64,000 nucleotides of DNA from DATBFU01 sp035498405 (lineage in GTDB: Bacteria; Acidobacteriota; Thermoanaerobaculia; UBA5066; Gp7-AA6), in the NCBI GenBank assembly GCA_035498405.1, contig DATKAE010000047.1, positions 124,001-188,000 of the forward strand, given 5' to 3'. Below, one piece after another: positions 36,260 to 45,527 of the stretch (position 1 is its first letter; each line of letters begins with the position of its first letter). The notes below the pieces were generated by a model. That model was not told the origin of the DNA. It made no database searches and worked only from the letters and a program-made list of their open reading frames with translations. Both the position numbers and the translations under genes were made by a program.

Positions 36260-36973
36260 CTACTTGCGGGGGGGCCGGCTCGGGCGCAGCTCGATCCTGG
36301 AGGCGATCGCCCGGCCCGGAAACCGGAGGAGGTCCGCGACCGCTTCGGCCACGTCCTCCGGGGAAAGCATCCAGGAGACGTCTCGGTTCCCGTGCGAGTG
36401 AGTCCACTCGGTCCCGACCGAACCCGGCATCACGACGGCCACCCGGATCCCCTCGTGCCGCAGATCGAGCATCGCCGCATCGGAGAGGCCGAGCAGTCCG
36501 AACTTCGAGGCGTTGTAGGCCGAGCCGCCCGCGAAGGCGTTGACCGCGGCGAGCGAGGCTATGTTGACGATGAAGCCGCCGCCGGTTTCCTTCATCAGGG
36601 GAACCGCGTGCCGGATCGCGTAGAACGGGCCGAAGACGTTGGTTTCGAGGACGTCCCGGAAGCGCTCCGGCGAGAGTTCGTCCACCCGGCCAAACTCTCC
36701 GATGCCGGCGTTGTTGACGAGCACGTCGAGCCGGCCGTGCTCGCGGCGGGCGAGCTCGACTAAACCGCGCTGGTCCTCTTCTTTGCGAGCGTCGGCTGCC
36801 GCGCCGACGGCCGAATGGCCTTCCTGGCGAAGCGCCGCCGCGGCCTCTTCGGCCGATTTGGCGGTCCGTCCGGAGAGCACGACGCAGTAGCCTTCGACCG
36901 CGAGGCGCTCCGCAATCGCGCGCCCGATCCCTCGGGTCCCGCCGGTCACGATGGCGACGCGCTTGCCTCCCAC
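36260..36973 (-). CDS. Short-chain dehydrogenase/reductase (FabG-like)
   Basis: This 237-residue classical SDR has VTGGTRGIGRAIAERL for nucleotide binding, VNNAGIG, the catalytic Ser in NIASLAAV, and Tyr-Lys in GGSAYNASKFGLLG. The catalytic tetrad is complete. 3-oxoacyl-ACP or other ketone reduction is likely, but the substrate class cannot be fixed. It lies 16 bp downstream of the DUF1326 gene in the mmsA-aminotransferase run, so it may act on an intermediate of that pathway. Confidence 0.9.
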   Translation of the reverse strand: MGGKRVAIVTGGTRGIGRAIAERLAVEGYCVVLSGRTAKSAEEAAAALRQEGHSAVGAAADARKEEDQRGLVELARREHGRLDVLVNNAGIGEFGRVDELSPERFRDVLETNVFGPFYAIRHAVPLMKETGGGFIVNIASLAAVNAFAGGSAYNASKFGLLGLSDAAMLDLRHEGIRVAVVMPGSVGTEWTHSHGNRDVSWMLSPEDVAEAVADLLRFPGRAIASRIELRPSRPPRK

Positions 36974-36989
36974 GATCGGCCCCGCCAGG

Positions 36990-37733
36990 CTACTTCGAGG
37001 GAGGCGCTTCGGGGACGCTCCCCTGCGCGCTCGCCTCGCCGAAGAAGGCGTTGCGGTTCTTGTAGTCCCACTTCACGCCCAGGTCGTCGTAGTGAAACGA
37101 GACCGAGTGCCCCTGCGTGACCTCGTGGATCCAGGGAAACGGCGCCGCGTTGGTCAGCCCGATTCGGTTGCCCGGGTCGCTCCTCGGGACGTTGGGGAGC
37201 ACCTTGTTCAAATCGATGTTTTCGATCTCGAAGGAGAGCTTCGATTGGGCGATGTCGAACCGGGCGACGTCTCCGGTGACGTCGAGGTGCATGGGCGCCC
37301 ATTGCGGAGGACGGAACCCCTTCATCTCCCGGGTGCCGAGAAGGCCCGCCAGGAGGCGCGGCATCGCCTGGCGCTGCGCCGGAGTGGCGCGATCGTCCAG
37401 ATAGAGGGTCAGCAGGTCGAGCTCTCCCTTGAGGTCGAAGGCGTCCCCGGTTTTCTCCCCCTGCGGCGTCTTCAAGACGATCGCGAAATTCAGGCCGTCC
37501 AGGCTCACGTCGCCCACCCGGCCCTTGTCGATGTGGATGAGCACGACGCCGTCGCAGTGACCCTCGGTCGGCACCGAGACGTTGGCGCCACACGAGCAGC
37601 TGACGGCGCAGGCGCAGGTGTCGTAGTACTTGCCTTTCATTTCATAGCGGGTCCGGTCGGCGCCGACCGAGACCGCGGCAGCGCCGAGCGCCGCGACCGC
37701 CGCGATCGTCAAGACGCTTGCGGCGTGCTTCAT
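36990..37733 (-). CDS. DUF1326 domain protein, exported
   Basis: The product is 247 residues with a signal peptide (about 6-23). It has the DUF1326 cysteine-rich start YYDTCACAVSCSCGANVSV and the following GHCDGVVLIHIDKGRVGDVSLDG, with a later NIGLTNAAPF-like NRIGLTNAAPFPWIHEV segment. The clustered cysteines suggest metal or disulfide chemistry, but the family has no established function. It is 29 bp after the class III aminotransferase and 16 bp before the SDR, consistent with one operon. Confidence 0.85.
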   Translation of the reverse strand: MKHAASVLTIAAVAALGAAAVSVGADRTRYEMKGKYYDTCACAVSCSCGANVSVPTEGHCDGVVLIHIDKGRVGDVSLDGLNFAIVLKTPQGEKTGDAFDLKGELDLLTLYLDDRATPAQRQAMPRLLAGLLGTREMKGFRPPQWAPMHLDVTGDVARFDIAQSKLSFEIENIDLNKVLPNVPRSDPGNRIGLTNAAPFPWIHEVTQGHSVSFHYDDLGVKWDYKNRNAFFGEASAQGSVPEAPPSK

Positions 37734-37762
37734 GGCCTTCCTCCTCTCGAGCTTCCCCGGGC

Positions 37763-39097
37763 TCAGCGCGCCCCGGCGGCCTCGAAGGACTCGCGCAGGA
37801 TGCCGAGCGCTTCGGTGATCTCGGAGGCGCCGACGGTCAGCGCCGGAGAGATCCGGAAGACGTTTCCCTCGAGGCCTCCCTTGCCGATCAGCAGACCGTG
37901 CCGCTTCGTCTCTTCGAACACGCGGCTGGTCAGGGCCTTGGCCGGCGTGCGGTTGCCGGAGGTCTCATCCTCGACGAGCTCGAGCGCCTGCATCAGGCCC
38001 ATGCCGCGGACCTGGCCGATCGATCGCGGGAAGCGGCTCTGCAGCTCCTCGAGTCCCTCGCGCAGGCGGCGGCCCATCCTCTCGGCGTTGTCCGGCAGAT
38101 TCTCCTCCTCGATGATTCGGAGGGTCGCGTTGGCCGCCGCGCAGGAAACCGGGTTTCCGCCGAACGTCGAGATCGTCGAGGCCTTCAGAGACGCCGCGAT
38201 CTCCGGTGTGGCGATCGTGACACCGAGCGGCAGACCGTTGGCGACTCCCTTGGCCATCGTCATGATGTCGGGAGTCACGCCCCAGTGCTCGATGCCCCAC
38301 ATCGACCCGCCGGTTCGTCCGAAGCCCGTCTGGACCTCGTCGCAGATGAAAACGCCTCCGTACTTTCGAACGATGCCGACGGCGATCTCGAAGTACTCCG
38401 GCGGAGGCGTGATGAAGCCGCCGACACCCTGAATGGGCTCGGCGAGAAAGCCCGCGATCCGGCCGGTCGTCGTCGTGCGGATCAATTCCTCGATGTCCTT
38501 GGCGCAGGCGACCCCGCAGGACGGATAGGTCAAGTGGAGCGGGCACCGATAGCAATAGGGGGAGACGGCGTGCTTGATGCCGGCGACCTGCGTCGGGAGC
38601 GGCCGCCAGGGCGCGTGCGCCGTCAGCGACTGAGCGAGCAGAGAGCGGCCGGAGTAGCCGTACCGCAGGGCGACGATCTCCGTCCTTCCCGTGTGAAGTT
38701 CCGCCATCATGACGGCCGTCTCGTCCGCCTCGGTGCCCGAAGCGGTGAAGTAGGACTGCTGGAGGTTGCCCGGCGCCAGCCGCGCCAGTCGTTCGGCGAG
38801 CTCGACGACCGGCAGGGTCGGGTAGAGCGACGAGACGTGGGCGAAGCGGTCGAGCTGCGTCACGATCGCGGCGTTGACCCGGTCGTCGCAATGTCCGATC
38901 GAGACGGTCAGAATCCCGCCGAAGAAATCGAGGTACTCGTTGCCGTCGGCATCCCGGATGCGAAGGCCCTTGCCCTCCGTCAGGACGACGGGCTCCTCGT
39001 AGTAGTTGATCGTCGCGGGGAAGAGGTAGTCCCGATGTTTCGCTCGGGTCTCCCGGGTCAGATCGCTGGTTGGAGCTTGCGTCTTGATGGTGCTCAT
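37763..39097 (-). CDS. Class III aminotransferase (AGXT2/beta-aminoisobutyrate-type)
   Basis: This 444-residue fold type I PLP enzyme has FGGILTVSIGHC, the PLP-phosphate loop TASGTEADETA, FICDEVQTGFGRTGGSMWG, and a PLP lysine in MTMAKGVANGLPLG. The closest pattern is the alanine-glyoxylate/3-aminoisobutyrate-pyruvate group (AGXT2), but 4-aminobutyrate or taurine transaminase activity is not excluded. A Cys-rich insert (YCYRCPLHLTYPSCGVAC) is typical of this subgroup. Its partner mmsA starts the operon 42 bp upstream, supporting a role in beta-alanine, 3-aminoisobutyrate or valine breakdown. Confidence 0.9.
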   Translation of the reverse strand: MSTIKTQAPTSDLTRETRAKHRDYLFPATINYYEEPVVLTEGKGLRIRDADGNEYLDFFGGILTVSIGHCDDRVNAAIVTQLDRFAHVSSLYPTLPVVELAERLARLAPGNLQQSYFTASGTEADETAVMMAELHTGRTEIVALRYGYSGRSLLAQSLTAHAPWRPLPTQVAGIKHAVSPYCYRCPLHLTYPSCGVACAKDIEELIRTTTTGRIAGFLAEPIQGVGGFITPPPEYFEIAVGIVRKYGGVFICDEVQTGFGRTGGSMWGIEHWGVTPDIMTMAKGVANGLPLGVTIATPEIAASLKASTISTFGGNPVSCAAANATLRIIEEENLPDNAERMGRRLREGLEELQSRFPRSIGQVRGMGLMQALELVEDETSGNRTPAKALTSRVFEETKRHGLLIGKGGLEGNVFRISPALTVGASEITEALGILRESFEAAGAR

Positions 39098-39139
39098 GAG
39101 TCTCTCCGTCTCGGAGTCAGCCCGAGGAGCGACAGGGGA

Positions 39140-40645
39140 TCAGAACCATCGGGAGATCACGACTTTCTTGTCCGTGTAAAACTCGAAGGCGTCCCGGCCG
39201 TGGACCTTCAGGTCTCCGAAGAAGCTGTCCTTGGCGCCCCCGAACGGGAATTGCGCCATGGGCGCCGCCACGCCGATGTTGACGCCCACCATCGAAGCCG
39301 AGGCGAGACGGGCGAACTCGCGCGCCGCCTTGCCGCTCGAGGTGAAGATGGAAGTGGCGTTGGCGTTGGGGTGCGCCTGCATCACCGCGATCGCCTCCTC
39401 GAGCGTGCGCACGGGTGTGATCGAGGCGACCGGCCCGAAGATCTCGTCGCGTCCGATCGACATGGTCGGGGCGACGTTGTCGAAAACCGTGGGGCCGAAG
39501 AAGAAGCCCCGCTCGTGCCCGGGCACCCGCGCGCCGCGGCCGTCGAGCAGGAGCTCCGCGCCTTCGGCGACCCCCTTCTCGACGTAACCCCCGACGCGCT
39601 CGCGGTGCTTCTCGCTGATCACGGGCCCCATCGTGACCCCCGGCTCCATGCCGTCCCCGACTCGGAGACCTCTTGCCGCCTCGACCATGCGCTCCCGGGC
39701 GGGCCGGTGCGCCTCGCCCACCGGGACGAGCACGCTTCCCGCGAGACACCGCTCGCCCGCGCAGCCGTAGAAGGATTCGGTGATGACGGGCACCGCGCGG
39801 TCGAGGTCCGCGTCCGGCATCACGACGACGAAGTTCTTCGCGCCGCCGAGCGCTTGAACGCGCTTGCCGGCATGGGTGGCGCGCCGGTAGACGGCCCGGG
39901 CGACGGGAGTCGAGCCGACGAAGGAAACCGCGCGAATCTCGGGGTGGTCGCAGATCGACTCGACCACCTCGCGCCCTCCGTTGACGAGGTTGACGACGCC
40001 GGGCGGCAGGTCGCACTTCTCGAGGAGCTCGAAAATCCGCCTCTGCGAGAGGGGCACCTGCTCGGAAGGCTTCACGATGAAGGTGTTCCCGGTGGCCACG
40101 GCGAAGGGGAGAAACCAGAGCGGCACCATGGCGGGGAAATTGAAGGGCGCGATCGCCGCGCAGACGCCGACCGGCTGGCGGAAGACGTTGCAGTCGATGC
40201 CGGCGGCGATCTGCTCGAGACCGTAGCCGACGACGAGCGAGGGCGTCCCGCACGCGACCTCCACGCACTCGATGCCGCGTCGGACACTCCCGCGCGACTC
40301 GTCGAGCGTCTTGCCGTGCTCGGTGGTGACGATGCGGGAGAGCTCTTCGAAGTGCTCCTCGAGGAGATTCTTGAAGCGAAACATCGTTCGGGCGCGCACC
40401 GTCACGGGGGTGTCGCGCCATGCGGGAAACGCCCTCTTCGCCGCGTCGACCGCCGAGGCGAGATCCTCGGCGGTGGACAGAGGCGTGCGCGCGATGACGT
40501 CTCCGGTCGAGGGGTTGTGAACCTCGAGGTGCTCGCGGGTCCGCGATTCGACCCAGCGTCCCCCGACGAAATTCTTGAGTGTCTCGACGTTCGTCGTGGC
40601 GAAGGGAGATCGCGTCTCGCCGCTCGCCGTTGCCGATTCGGTCAT
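39140..40645 (-). CDS. mmsA: CoA-acylating methylmalonate-semialdehyde dehydrogenase
   Basis: The product is 501 residues of the aldehyde dehydrogenase fold. The catalytic cysteine is Cys300 in YGCAGERCLAGS; the NAD site includes FNFPAMVPLWFLPFA and GSTPVARAVY. Residue spacing and the GERCLA motif fit MmsA, which makes propionyl-CoA or acetyl-CoA from methylmalonate or malonate semialdehyde. Start ATG 40645 follows a strong GGGAGGT site, so longer in-frame readings upstream are rejected. With the aminotransferase it forms a complete transaminase-to-CoA route for 3-aminoisobutyrate or beta-alanine. Confidence 0.95.
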   Translation of the reverse strand: MTESATASGETRSPFATTNVETLKNFVGGRWVESRTREHLEVHNPSTGDVIARTPLSTAEDLASAVDAAKRAFPAWRDTPVTVRARTMFRFKNLLEEHFEELSRIVTTEHGKTLDESRGSVRRGIECVEVACGTPSLVVGYGLEQIAAGIDCNVFRQPVGVCAAIAPFNFPAMVPLWFLPFAVATGNTFIVKPSEQVPLSQRRIFELLEKCDLPPGVVNLVNGGREVVESICDHPEIRAVSFVGSTPVARAVYRRATHAGKRVQALGGAKNFVVVMPDADLDRAVPVITESFYGCAGERCLAGSVLVPVGEAHRPARERMVEAARGLRVGDGMEPGVTMGPVISEKHRERVGGYVEKGVAEGAELLLDGRGARVPGHERGFFFGPTVFDNVAPTMSIGRDEIFGPVASITPVRTLEEAIAVMQAHPNANATSIFTSSGKAAREFARLASASMVGVNIGVAAPMAQFPFGGAKDSFFGDLKVHGRDAFEFYTDKKVVISRWF

Positions 40646-40770
40646 GAGGACCTCCCGAGGGTAGGGTCCGAATACTAGCAGGCTGCTGCGGGTGTCGTCT
40701 CCGGGGCTTTCGGCCGCGGGCGTTCGCTTGCCCATCCCCGGTGGAAACCGGCGCACGAGCCCGCCGCGGG

Positions 40771-41898
40771 TCAGGCGAAGAGTCGACGCATTCCGGCCGA
40801 GACGCCGAGCAGGTGCGAAAAGAGGCCCGGGTGAACGCGCAAGCCTCCGAGGAGTCGCTCGGCCAGCCGCGGGTGACCGGACAGCCAGAGCAGGCTCGCG
40901 GTCAGCATTCGATAGTCGCGGAGCATCCGGGAGCGGGAGCGGTCGAATTTTCGCAGCCATGTGTCGTCGCCGGTTTCGAGCCCGGCGGCGGTGCTTTCCG
41001 CGAGGAGTTCCGCGGTCATGAGCGCCTGTGTCATTCCGCCGCCGGTAATGGGATCGGCGAAGCCTGCGGCGTCGCCCAGCAACACGACACCCGGCCCGAA
41101 TCCCGCGCGCGCGCGGCCGGAGAGCGGAGAGGCGGACATCAGGTCGCCCGCCTCCCGCGCGCCCTCGAGCCGGGAGGCGAGCTCCGGTTCTCCCCGCCAC
41201 CAGAGCTCGAAGCGGCGGTGGGCTTCCCCGCCGAGCGCTCGCGCGCTGCCGAGTCCCGCGACGAGCAGCTCCCCTTCCGGAAGCGGCGTCACATAGAGCT
41301 CATGGTCGTTACGGACGAAGACGTCGACCCACGGAGATTCCGGGGCGCCCGGCGCGAGCCGGAAATGGCGGCGAAGCCCGATGCGCCGCTGCCGGCCCGG
41401 CCGGTCGAGGCCGAGCCGGTGCCGCAGGCGCGAGCGCGCGCCGTCGGCGGCCACCACGAGGCGCCCGCGCCGCGGGCGCCCGTCCACGACCAGGCCGACC
41501 ACGCGGTCTTTCTCCCAAATCGGTTCCTGAACGGTCGCGTCCGTGTGCGCCGTGACCCCCGCGGTCGAGGCTGCGGCCTCGAACAGCACGCGATCCAGAT
41601 GCCGGCGGCGCTGGCCGATGCCGCTCGAAGGGAATCCGCGGCCCACGGGGAAGCGCCCTTGCGCGACGCGCCGGCCGAAGTGGTACCGCACGCCGTCGAA
41701 ACGGACGCCTCCGACGGCGGCGGAGAGACCGAGCCGCTCGATCACGGCGGCCCCGGCGGGCATGAGGCCTTCGCCGCACGGCTTCTCCCGCGGAAAGCGG
41801 CACCTTTCGAAGAGCTCCACTCGCAGGCCGCGTCGGCCGAGAAGGATCGCGAGCGCCGACCCGGCGATTCCTCCGCCCGCGATCAAGACGTCGGCCAT
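40771..41898 (-). CDS. FAD-dependent oxidoreductase of the geranylgeranyl-reductase family (SrsC-like position)
   Basis: The product is 375 residues. The FAD site is ADVLIAGGGIAGSALAILLGRRG; then PREKPCGEGLMPAG, typical of the GGR/monooxygenase group, and a second FAD motif GDAAGFADPITGGGM. The gene lies 7 bp after the methyltransferase, last in a YceI > type III PKS > methyltransferase > flavoprotein operon. In Streptomyces the equivalent gene srsC encodes a flavoprotein that hydroxylates alkylresorcinols; a similar ring oxidation is inferred here. ATG 41898 was chosen because the Rossmann motif starts right after it. Confidence 0.85.
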   Translation of the reverse strand: MADVLIAGGGIAGSALAILLGRRGLRVELFERCRFPREKPCGEGLMPAGAAVIERLGLSAAVGGVRFDGVRYHFGRRVAQGRFPVGRGFPSSGIGQRRRHLDRVLFEAAASTAGVTAHTDATVQEPIWEKDRVVGLVVDGRPRRGRLVVAADGARSRLRHRLGLDRPGRQRRIGLRRHFRLAPGAPESPWVDVFVRNDHELYVTPLPEGELLVAGLGSARALGGEAHRRFELWWRGEPELASRLEGAREAGDLMSASPLSGRARAGFGPGVVLLGDAAGFADPITGGGMTQALMTAELLAESTAAGLETGDDTWLRKFDRSRSRMLRDYRMLTASLLWLSGHPRLAERLLGGLRVHPGLFSHLLGVSAGMRRLFA

Positions 41899-41905
41899 GG
41901 CCGGC

Positions 41906-42532
41906 CTAGCCTTCCTCGCGGGGAACCGCCGCGCCGGCGCCCCCACGCGCGGCAGGGCGGCGGACGAGGCGCGGAACAAACCGCGGCTTCGACCCCATGT
42001 CCCGGCGATAGGCGGGGTCGGCCAGGAGCACGGCCTCCTCCGTGGCGATGCGCCGCCGCAGCAACAGGGCGTGCCCGGGCGCCGTGGCCAGCGCCGTGAT
42101 CCATGCCGTGTGGATCAGCGGGAGCGCGAGCATTTCCACGAAAACCGCCGCGTAGTTGGGATGACGCAGAAATCGGTACGGGCCGTGCGAGACGACTCCC
42201 AGCCCGGTCGAGGCCACGACCTGCACGTTCCAGTGGTCGGCCAGTGTCCGGATGACCCACCAGCGAAGACCCTGCGCGAGCAAGAACAGCGCGCCGGCCG
42301 CAAGGCCCAGGGCGGGCAGAAACGGGCGGTGGCCGAGGACGACTTCCAGGGCAGCGCCGATCGGCACGGCCGCGTGAAGGACGACCATTCCGGAAAAACT
42401 CGGGTCGGGCACTCGATGGAAACCGCGGACGGCGAGTCTCCTCTGGTTCCTGGCCGAGACTCGCAGCTCGATCAACCGCTCGAGGCCCACCGCCACGAGG
42501 AGCAACAGATAGAGCGCGACGCTCAAGCCCAT
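41906..42532 (-). CDS. Isoprenylcysteine carboxylmethyltransferase-family O-methyltransferase (SrsB-like)
   Basis: This 208-residue membrane protein has several hydrophobic helices (about 3-20, 45-65, 70-95, 135-165). The SAM-binding motif is SHGPYRFLRHPNYAAVFVEM. In the srs cluster the same family (SrsB) methylates the hydroxyl of type III PKS alkylresorcinol products. Its ATG lies 10 bp before the PKS stop, so the two genes overlap and are coupled. Protein methylation, the eukaryotic role, is not implied. Confidence 0.88.
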   Translation of the reverse strand: MGLSVALYLLLLVAVGLERLIELRVSARNQRRLAVRGFHRVPDPSFSGMVVLHAAVPIGAALEVVLGHRPFLPALGLAAGALFLLAQGLRWWVIRTLADHWNVQVVASTGLGVVSHGPYRFLRHPNYAAVFVEMLALPLIHTAWITALATAPGHALLLRRRIATEEAVLLADPAYRRDMGSKPRFVPRLVRRPAARGGAGAAVPREEG

Positions 42533-43614
42533 TGCAGGAGCGCCTGCTCGGCGGAGAAGCCCGGCCCGAAGGCCGCCATGAGGCCGTAGCCGCCCGGGTT
42601 GACCCGCCGCTTCTCGAGCCACTCGTGCAGGACGAAGAACACCGAGGCGCTCGAAAGGTTGCCGTACTCCCGCAGGACGTCGCGCGAGGGTTGGGTGTCC
42701 TCGGGACGCAGGCCGAGCTCTTCTTCGATCGCGCCGATCAGTTTTCGCCCGCCGGGGTGGAGCACGAAGGCCTCGATCTGCTCGAGTCCCAGGCCGTTCT
42801 TCCTGAGGAAGCATTCCATGAGCCGCCGGATGCTGCCGCGGATCAGATCGGGCACGTCCGCCGCGAGAACGATGTGAAATCCGGTGTCCTTCAGGTCGAA
42901 GCCCATGGCGTCGATCGAACGGGGGAAGAGGTGGCTGTGCGCATCGAGGATGCGCGGCCCCGCGCCCGCCCGGGCCGTCACCAGAGCCGCCGCGGCGCCG
43001 TCGCCGAAGAGGATGCTCGAGATCAGGTTCGCCTGGGAGAGGTTTCCCCGCTGGAACGTGAGGCTGGGAAGCTCGACCGCCACGATCAGGACGTTCTGGC
43101 ACAGGCCGGCCCGGACGAATTCGGCGGCCCGCGCGAACGCACAGGCCCCCGCGGCGCAGCCGAGCTCCGTGATGGGGAGGCGCTTCACGTCGGACCGGAA
43201 CCCCATTTCATTGACCAGGTGCGCATCGAGGGAGGGAATCATCACGCCCGTGCACGAGACGGTGAGGAGGAGGTCGACCTCCTCGGGACGGACGCCCCCG
43301 CGAGCGAGGCATTCGCCGGCGACGTGGCGCCCGAGGCGGATCGCGTGTTCCTGGTACTCGCGGCTGATCTGCTCGAGCGGCCGCGGGCGGATCAGGTACT
43401 CGACCGGATGAATGCAGAAGCGGCGCCGGATCTCGGAGTGGTCCACGATGGCCATCATCGCGTCGAGCCTCGCTCCTTCGAGCGGGAAGACCTGCCCGAG
43501 ATAGGCCTTTGCCTCCTCGCGGGTGACGACGTGTTCGGGTACGGCCGTGGCGGTCGACGCGATGAGGGCGCGGCCCGGCGCCTCCGGAATTCTCTCCCGT
43601 TGCAACGCGCTCAT
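42523..43614 (-). CDS. Type III polyketide synthase
   Basis: The product is 363 residues with the chalcone/stilbene synthase fold. The triad is visible as Cys153 (ITELGCAAGACAF), His286 (EAFVLHPGGRKL) and Asn319 (EYGNLSSASVFF). FGDGAAAALV and GFGPGFSAE-like AAFGPGFSAEQALL complete the pattern. Bacterial members of this type commonly extend a fatty acyl starter with malonyl-CoA to give alkylresorcinols or alkylpyrones. The exact ring and starter cannot be read from motifs. Its start overlaps the YceI stop by 4 bp (ATGA) and its stop overlaps the methyltransferase, so the operon is tightly coupled. Confidence 0.95.
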   Translation of the reverse strand: MSALQRERIPEAPGRALIASTATAVPEHVVTREEAKAYLGQVFPLEGARLDAMMAIVDHSEIRRRFCIHPVEYLIRPRPLEQISREYQEHAIRLGRHVAGECLARGGVRPEEVDLLLTVSCTGVMIPSLDAHLVNEMGFRSDVKRLPITELGCAAGACAFARAAEFVRAGLCQNVLIVAVELPSLTFQRGNLSQANLISSILFGDGAAAALVTARAGAGPRILDAHSHLFPRSIDAMGFDLKDTGFHIVLAADVPDLIRGSIRRLMECFLRKNGLGLEQIEAFVLHPGGRKLIGAIEEELGLRPEDTQPSRDVLREYGNLSSASVFFVLHEWLEKRRVNPGGYGLMAAFGPGFSAEQALLQWA

Positions 43615-44357
43615 GTCTCCCTCTCTACCAGAACGATCTGGAAGTCGATCCGAATTTCGTCGCGGACTCGCACGGTGCCCGCGGCCAGTCGAATCGGCAC
43701 GATCCCGAAGTCGGTCTGCTTGAGGATAACGGACCCCTCGTAATGGCCGTCGCGCCGCTCGACGGTGAACCGCAGGGGGCGAGTCTGGCCGTGGAGAGCA
43801 AGCACGCCCTCGACCGACCAGGTGGCGGCGTCCCGGGGCTCGACGGCGGTCGAGCGGAAGCGGATCTCGGGGTGCCGCTCGACGTCCAGAACCTGCGGAC
43901 CGAGCATGGTTGCCTGCACCTGGGAGCGATCGGCCGGCGAGAGTTCGGGGTCCTCGACGGCGAGGGCCCGAGCCTCGAAGTAGACCTCCAGGTCCGGCGT
44001 GCCGGAGGCCCGAAGCCGCCCGCCGGCCAGCAGAGCCGAGATGAGATGGCGGTGCGCGAAGACGGCGAGGAGTCCCGCGCTCTCCACATGCACCTTCACG
44101 AGCGACCGCTGGAGGTCAATCGAGGGCTCCGCCGCGAGGCCCGCCGTAGCTCCGGCGAGCAGACCGAACCCGAGCGCCGCCGCGAAGAGCGCGGTTGCCG
44201 GGCGCAGCCGAAGGCCGCGTCGGGCTGTCGGCCGCCGGCGTTCGCTTCGCCAACGGCGGCCGGGAGTCTTCAAACCGGGAGCCGGAGCATCGTGTCCGAG
44301 GCGATGAACTCTCGGTTCCCGGTCGTCCGCGACCGCCACAGCCGAAGGACGCGTCAT
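43611..44357 (-). CDS. YceI-family periplasmic lipid-binding protein
   Basis: The product is about 248 residues with an uncertain N-terminus. The mature YceI lipocalin-like domain starts near EPSIDLQRSLVKVHVESAG and includes FAHRHLISALLAGG, RHPEIRFRSTAVE and VRDEIRIDFQIVLV. A hydrophobic segment (ATALFAAALGFGLLAGATAG) before it is the signal peptide. YceI proteins bind long isoprenoid or alkyl chains in the periplasm. ATG 44357 is the best canonical start, but it gives an unusually long N-region; a later non-ATG start is possible. A 4-bp overlap couples it to the PKS, suggesting it carries the PKS product. Confidence 0.8.
   Translation of the reverse strand: MTRPSAVAVADDREPRVHRLGHDAPAPGLKTPGRRWRSERRRPTARRGLRLRPATALFAAALGFGLLAGATAGLAAEPSIDLQRSLVKVHVESAGLLAVFAHRHLISALLAGGRLRASGTPDLEVYFEARALAVEDPELSPADRSQVQATMLGPQVLDVERHPEIRFRSTAVEPRDAATWSVEGVLALHGQTRPLRFTVERRDGHYEGSVILKQTDFGIVPIRLAAGTVRVRDEIRIDFQIVLVERET
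44229..44262. repeat. GC-rich palindrome near the YceI start
   Basis: A perfect 9-bp inverted repeat, CGGCCGCCG (44229-44237) and CGGCGGCCG (44254-44262), flanks 16 bases. It falls in the proposed YceI signal-peptide region, which is part of why that start is doubtful. A related but weaker GGGCGTTCGCTTGCCC element sits between mmsA and the FAD gene. Confidence 0.6.
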
Positions 44358-44454
44358 CGCCCCTCGACAATGCACAGGCATCGCCTTCGTCGCGCTTCCT
44401 CGCACCTGACCCCGCGGCGCCCGTAATGCCATCCCACATCTTCGCGGCAGTCCG

Positions 44455-45327
44455 CTAGTCCTTTCGCGACTCGATCCGCGCGATCTCTCGGCCAAAGAGG
44501 GGGTTTTCGGGAAACTCCATGCGAAGTTGCTCGAGCAACTCTCGCGCGCGGGAGGCGTCGTCCTGGCGCAGGTACGCGATGGCCAGCAGGAGTCTCGCAA
44601 AGGGGCCCAGATATCGGCCCCGCTCGGCCACCAGCTCGAGCTCGCGAAGGCCCTGTGCCTTGTCGCCCGAGTAGCCGCCCACTCGCAGAACCCAGCGCAC
44701 CGGGGGAAACAAACTGCCGATGATGTACTTGGAGAGCCCGGTCGCCAGATAGGCGTCGTAGTAGCTCGGATCGACGGCTAACAGATCCAGTGCCCAGCGT
44801 GTGGCTCGGCGCGTCGGCGAGAGGGCGGCGACGTTGCGGTTCTCGATCAATGACTCGTAGTCGGCTTGCAGGCCGGACACCAGAGCGAGCGAGAAGAGGG
44901 CATCGGCATCGTGAGGATCCTTCGCGATGCGATTCTGAGCGCGGGCTTCCGCCTGGGCGAGCGCGGCGTCGAATCGGGCGCGGATGGAGGGGTCCGGATG
45001 CAAGTCCTGGCGGCGCAGGAAGCTCGAATCCTTCACATAGAACTGGGCCTCCAGGATACCGAGACGGTTCAATTCCGAGAAAAGAAGACTCGCCGCTTCG
45101 GAAACCGATCCGAGCGGGTCCTCGGGCCGCTCGCTCTCCCAGGCGGCGAAGATCCGCTGTGCGCCTCCGAAGTCGAGGCTGTACATTCTCCGGTAGCCGA
45201 ACTCGAGCGAGATGGGCGCGGGCTCCGCCAGGGCCGCCTGCGGCCCAAGCATCGCGCCGCCGCAGAACAGAAGCGGCAGGAAGTACCGGAGTCCGCGATC
45301 GTGTCTTCTCACGTTCTTCTCAGTCAA
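44455..45327 (-). CDS. Exported TPR-like protein
   Basis: The product is 290 residues with a signal peptide (about 14-34, ending AALAEP). The rest is helical, with TPR-like units such as DPHDADALFSLALVSGLQADYE and RLLLAIAYLRQDDASRARELLEQLRMEFPENPLF. It lies 97 bp upstream of the YceI-PKS operon on the same strand and back-to-back with the ACP gene. It may be a scaffold in the periplasm. Membership of the phenolic-lipid system is possible from position only. Confidence 0.8.
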   Translation of the reverse strand: MTEKNVRRHDRGLRYFLPLLFCGGAMLGPQAALAEPAPISLEFGYRRMYSLDFGGAQRIFAAWESERPEDPLGSVSEAASLLFSELNRLGILEAQFYVKDSSFLRRQDLHPDPSIRARFDAALAQAEARAQNRIAKDPHDADALFSLALVSGLQADYESLIENRNVAALSPTRRATRWALDLLAVDPSYYDAYLATGLSKYIIGSLFPPVRWVLRVGGYSGDKAQGLRELELVAERGRYLGPFARLLLAIAYLRQDDASRARELLEQLRMEFPENPLFGREIARIESRKD

Positions 45328-45527
45328 TCCTTAGGCGGCGCGCCGGCAAAGGCCGGTGCGCCACCCGACCGGATGCTAGCGGCGATTCCGACGGAGCGGC
45401 CGATCTTCAGGCTCCCCTTATTGCTTTTTGCAAGTCCCGCAGATACGGTCTTTTCGCTCGTGGACGGCGTCGAAGTTCGGGGGACTTGGCCGTGCGAGCG
45501 CCAGGCCCCCGCCGGAGAGACAGTCGT

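Noticed and set aside
37718..40678. Long plus-strand frame across the aminotransferase and mmsA genes
   Set aside because: Antisense to two clear enzymes; low-complexity charged sequence without motifs.
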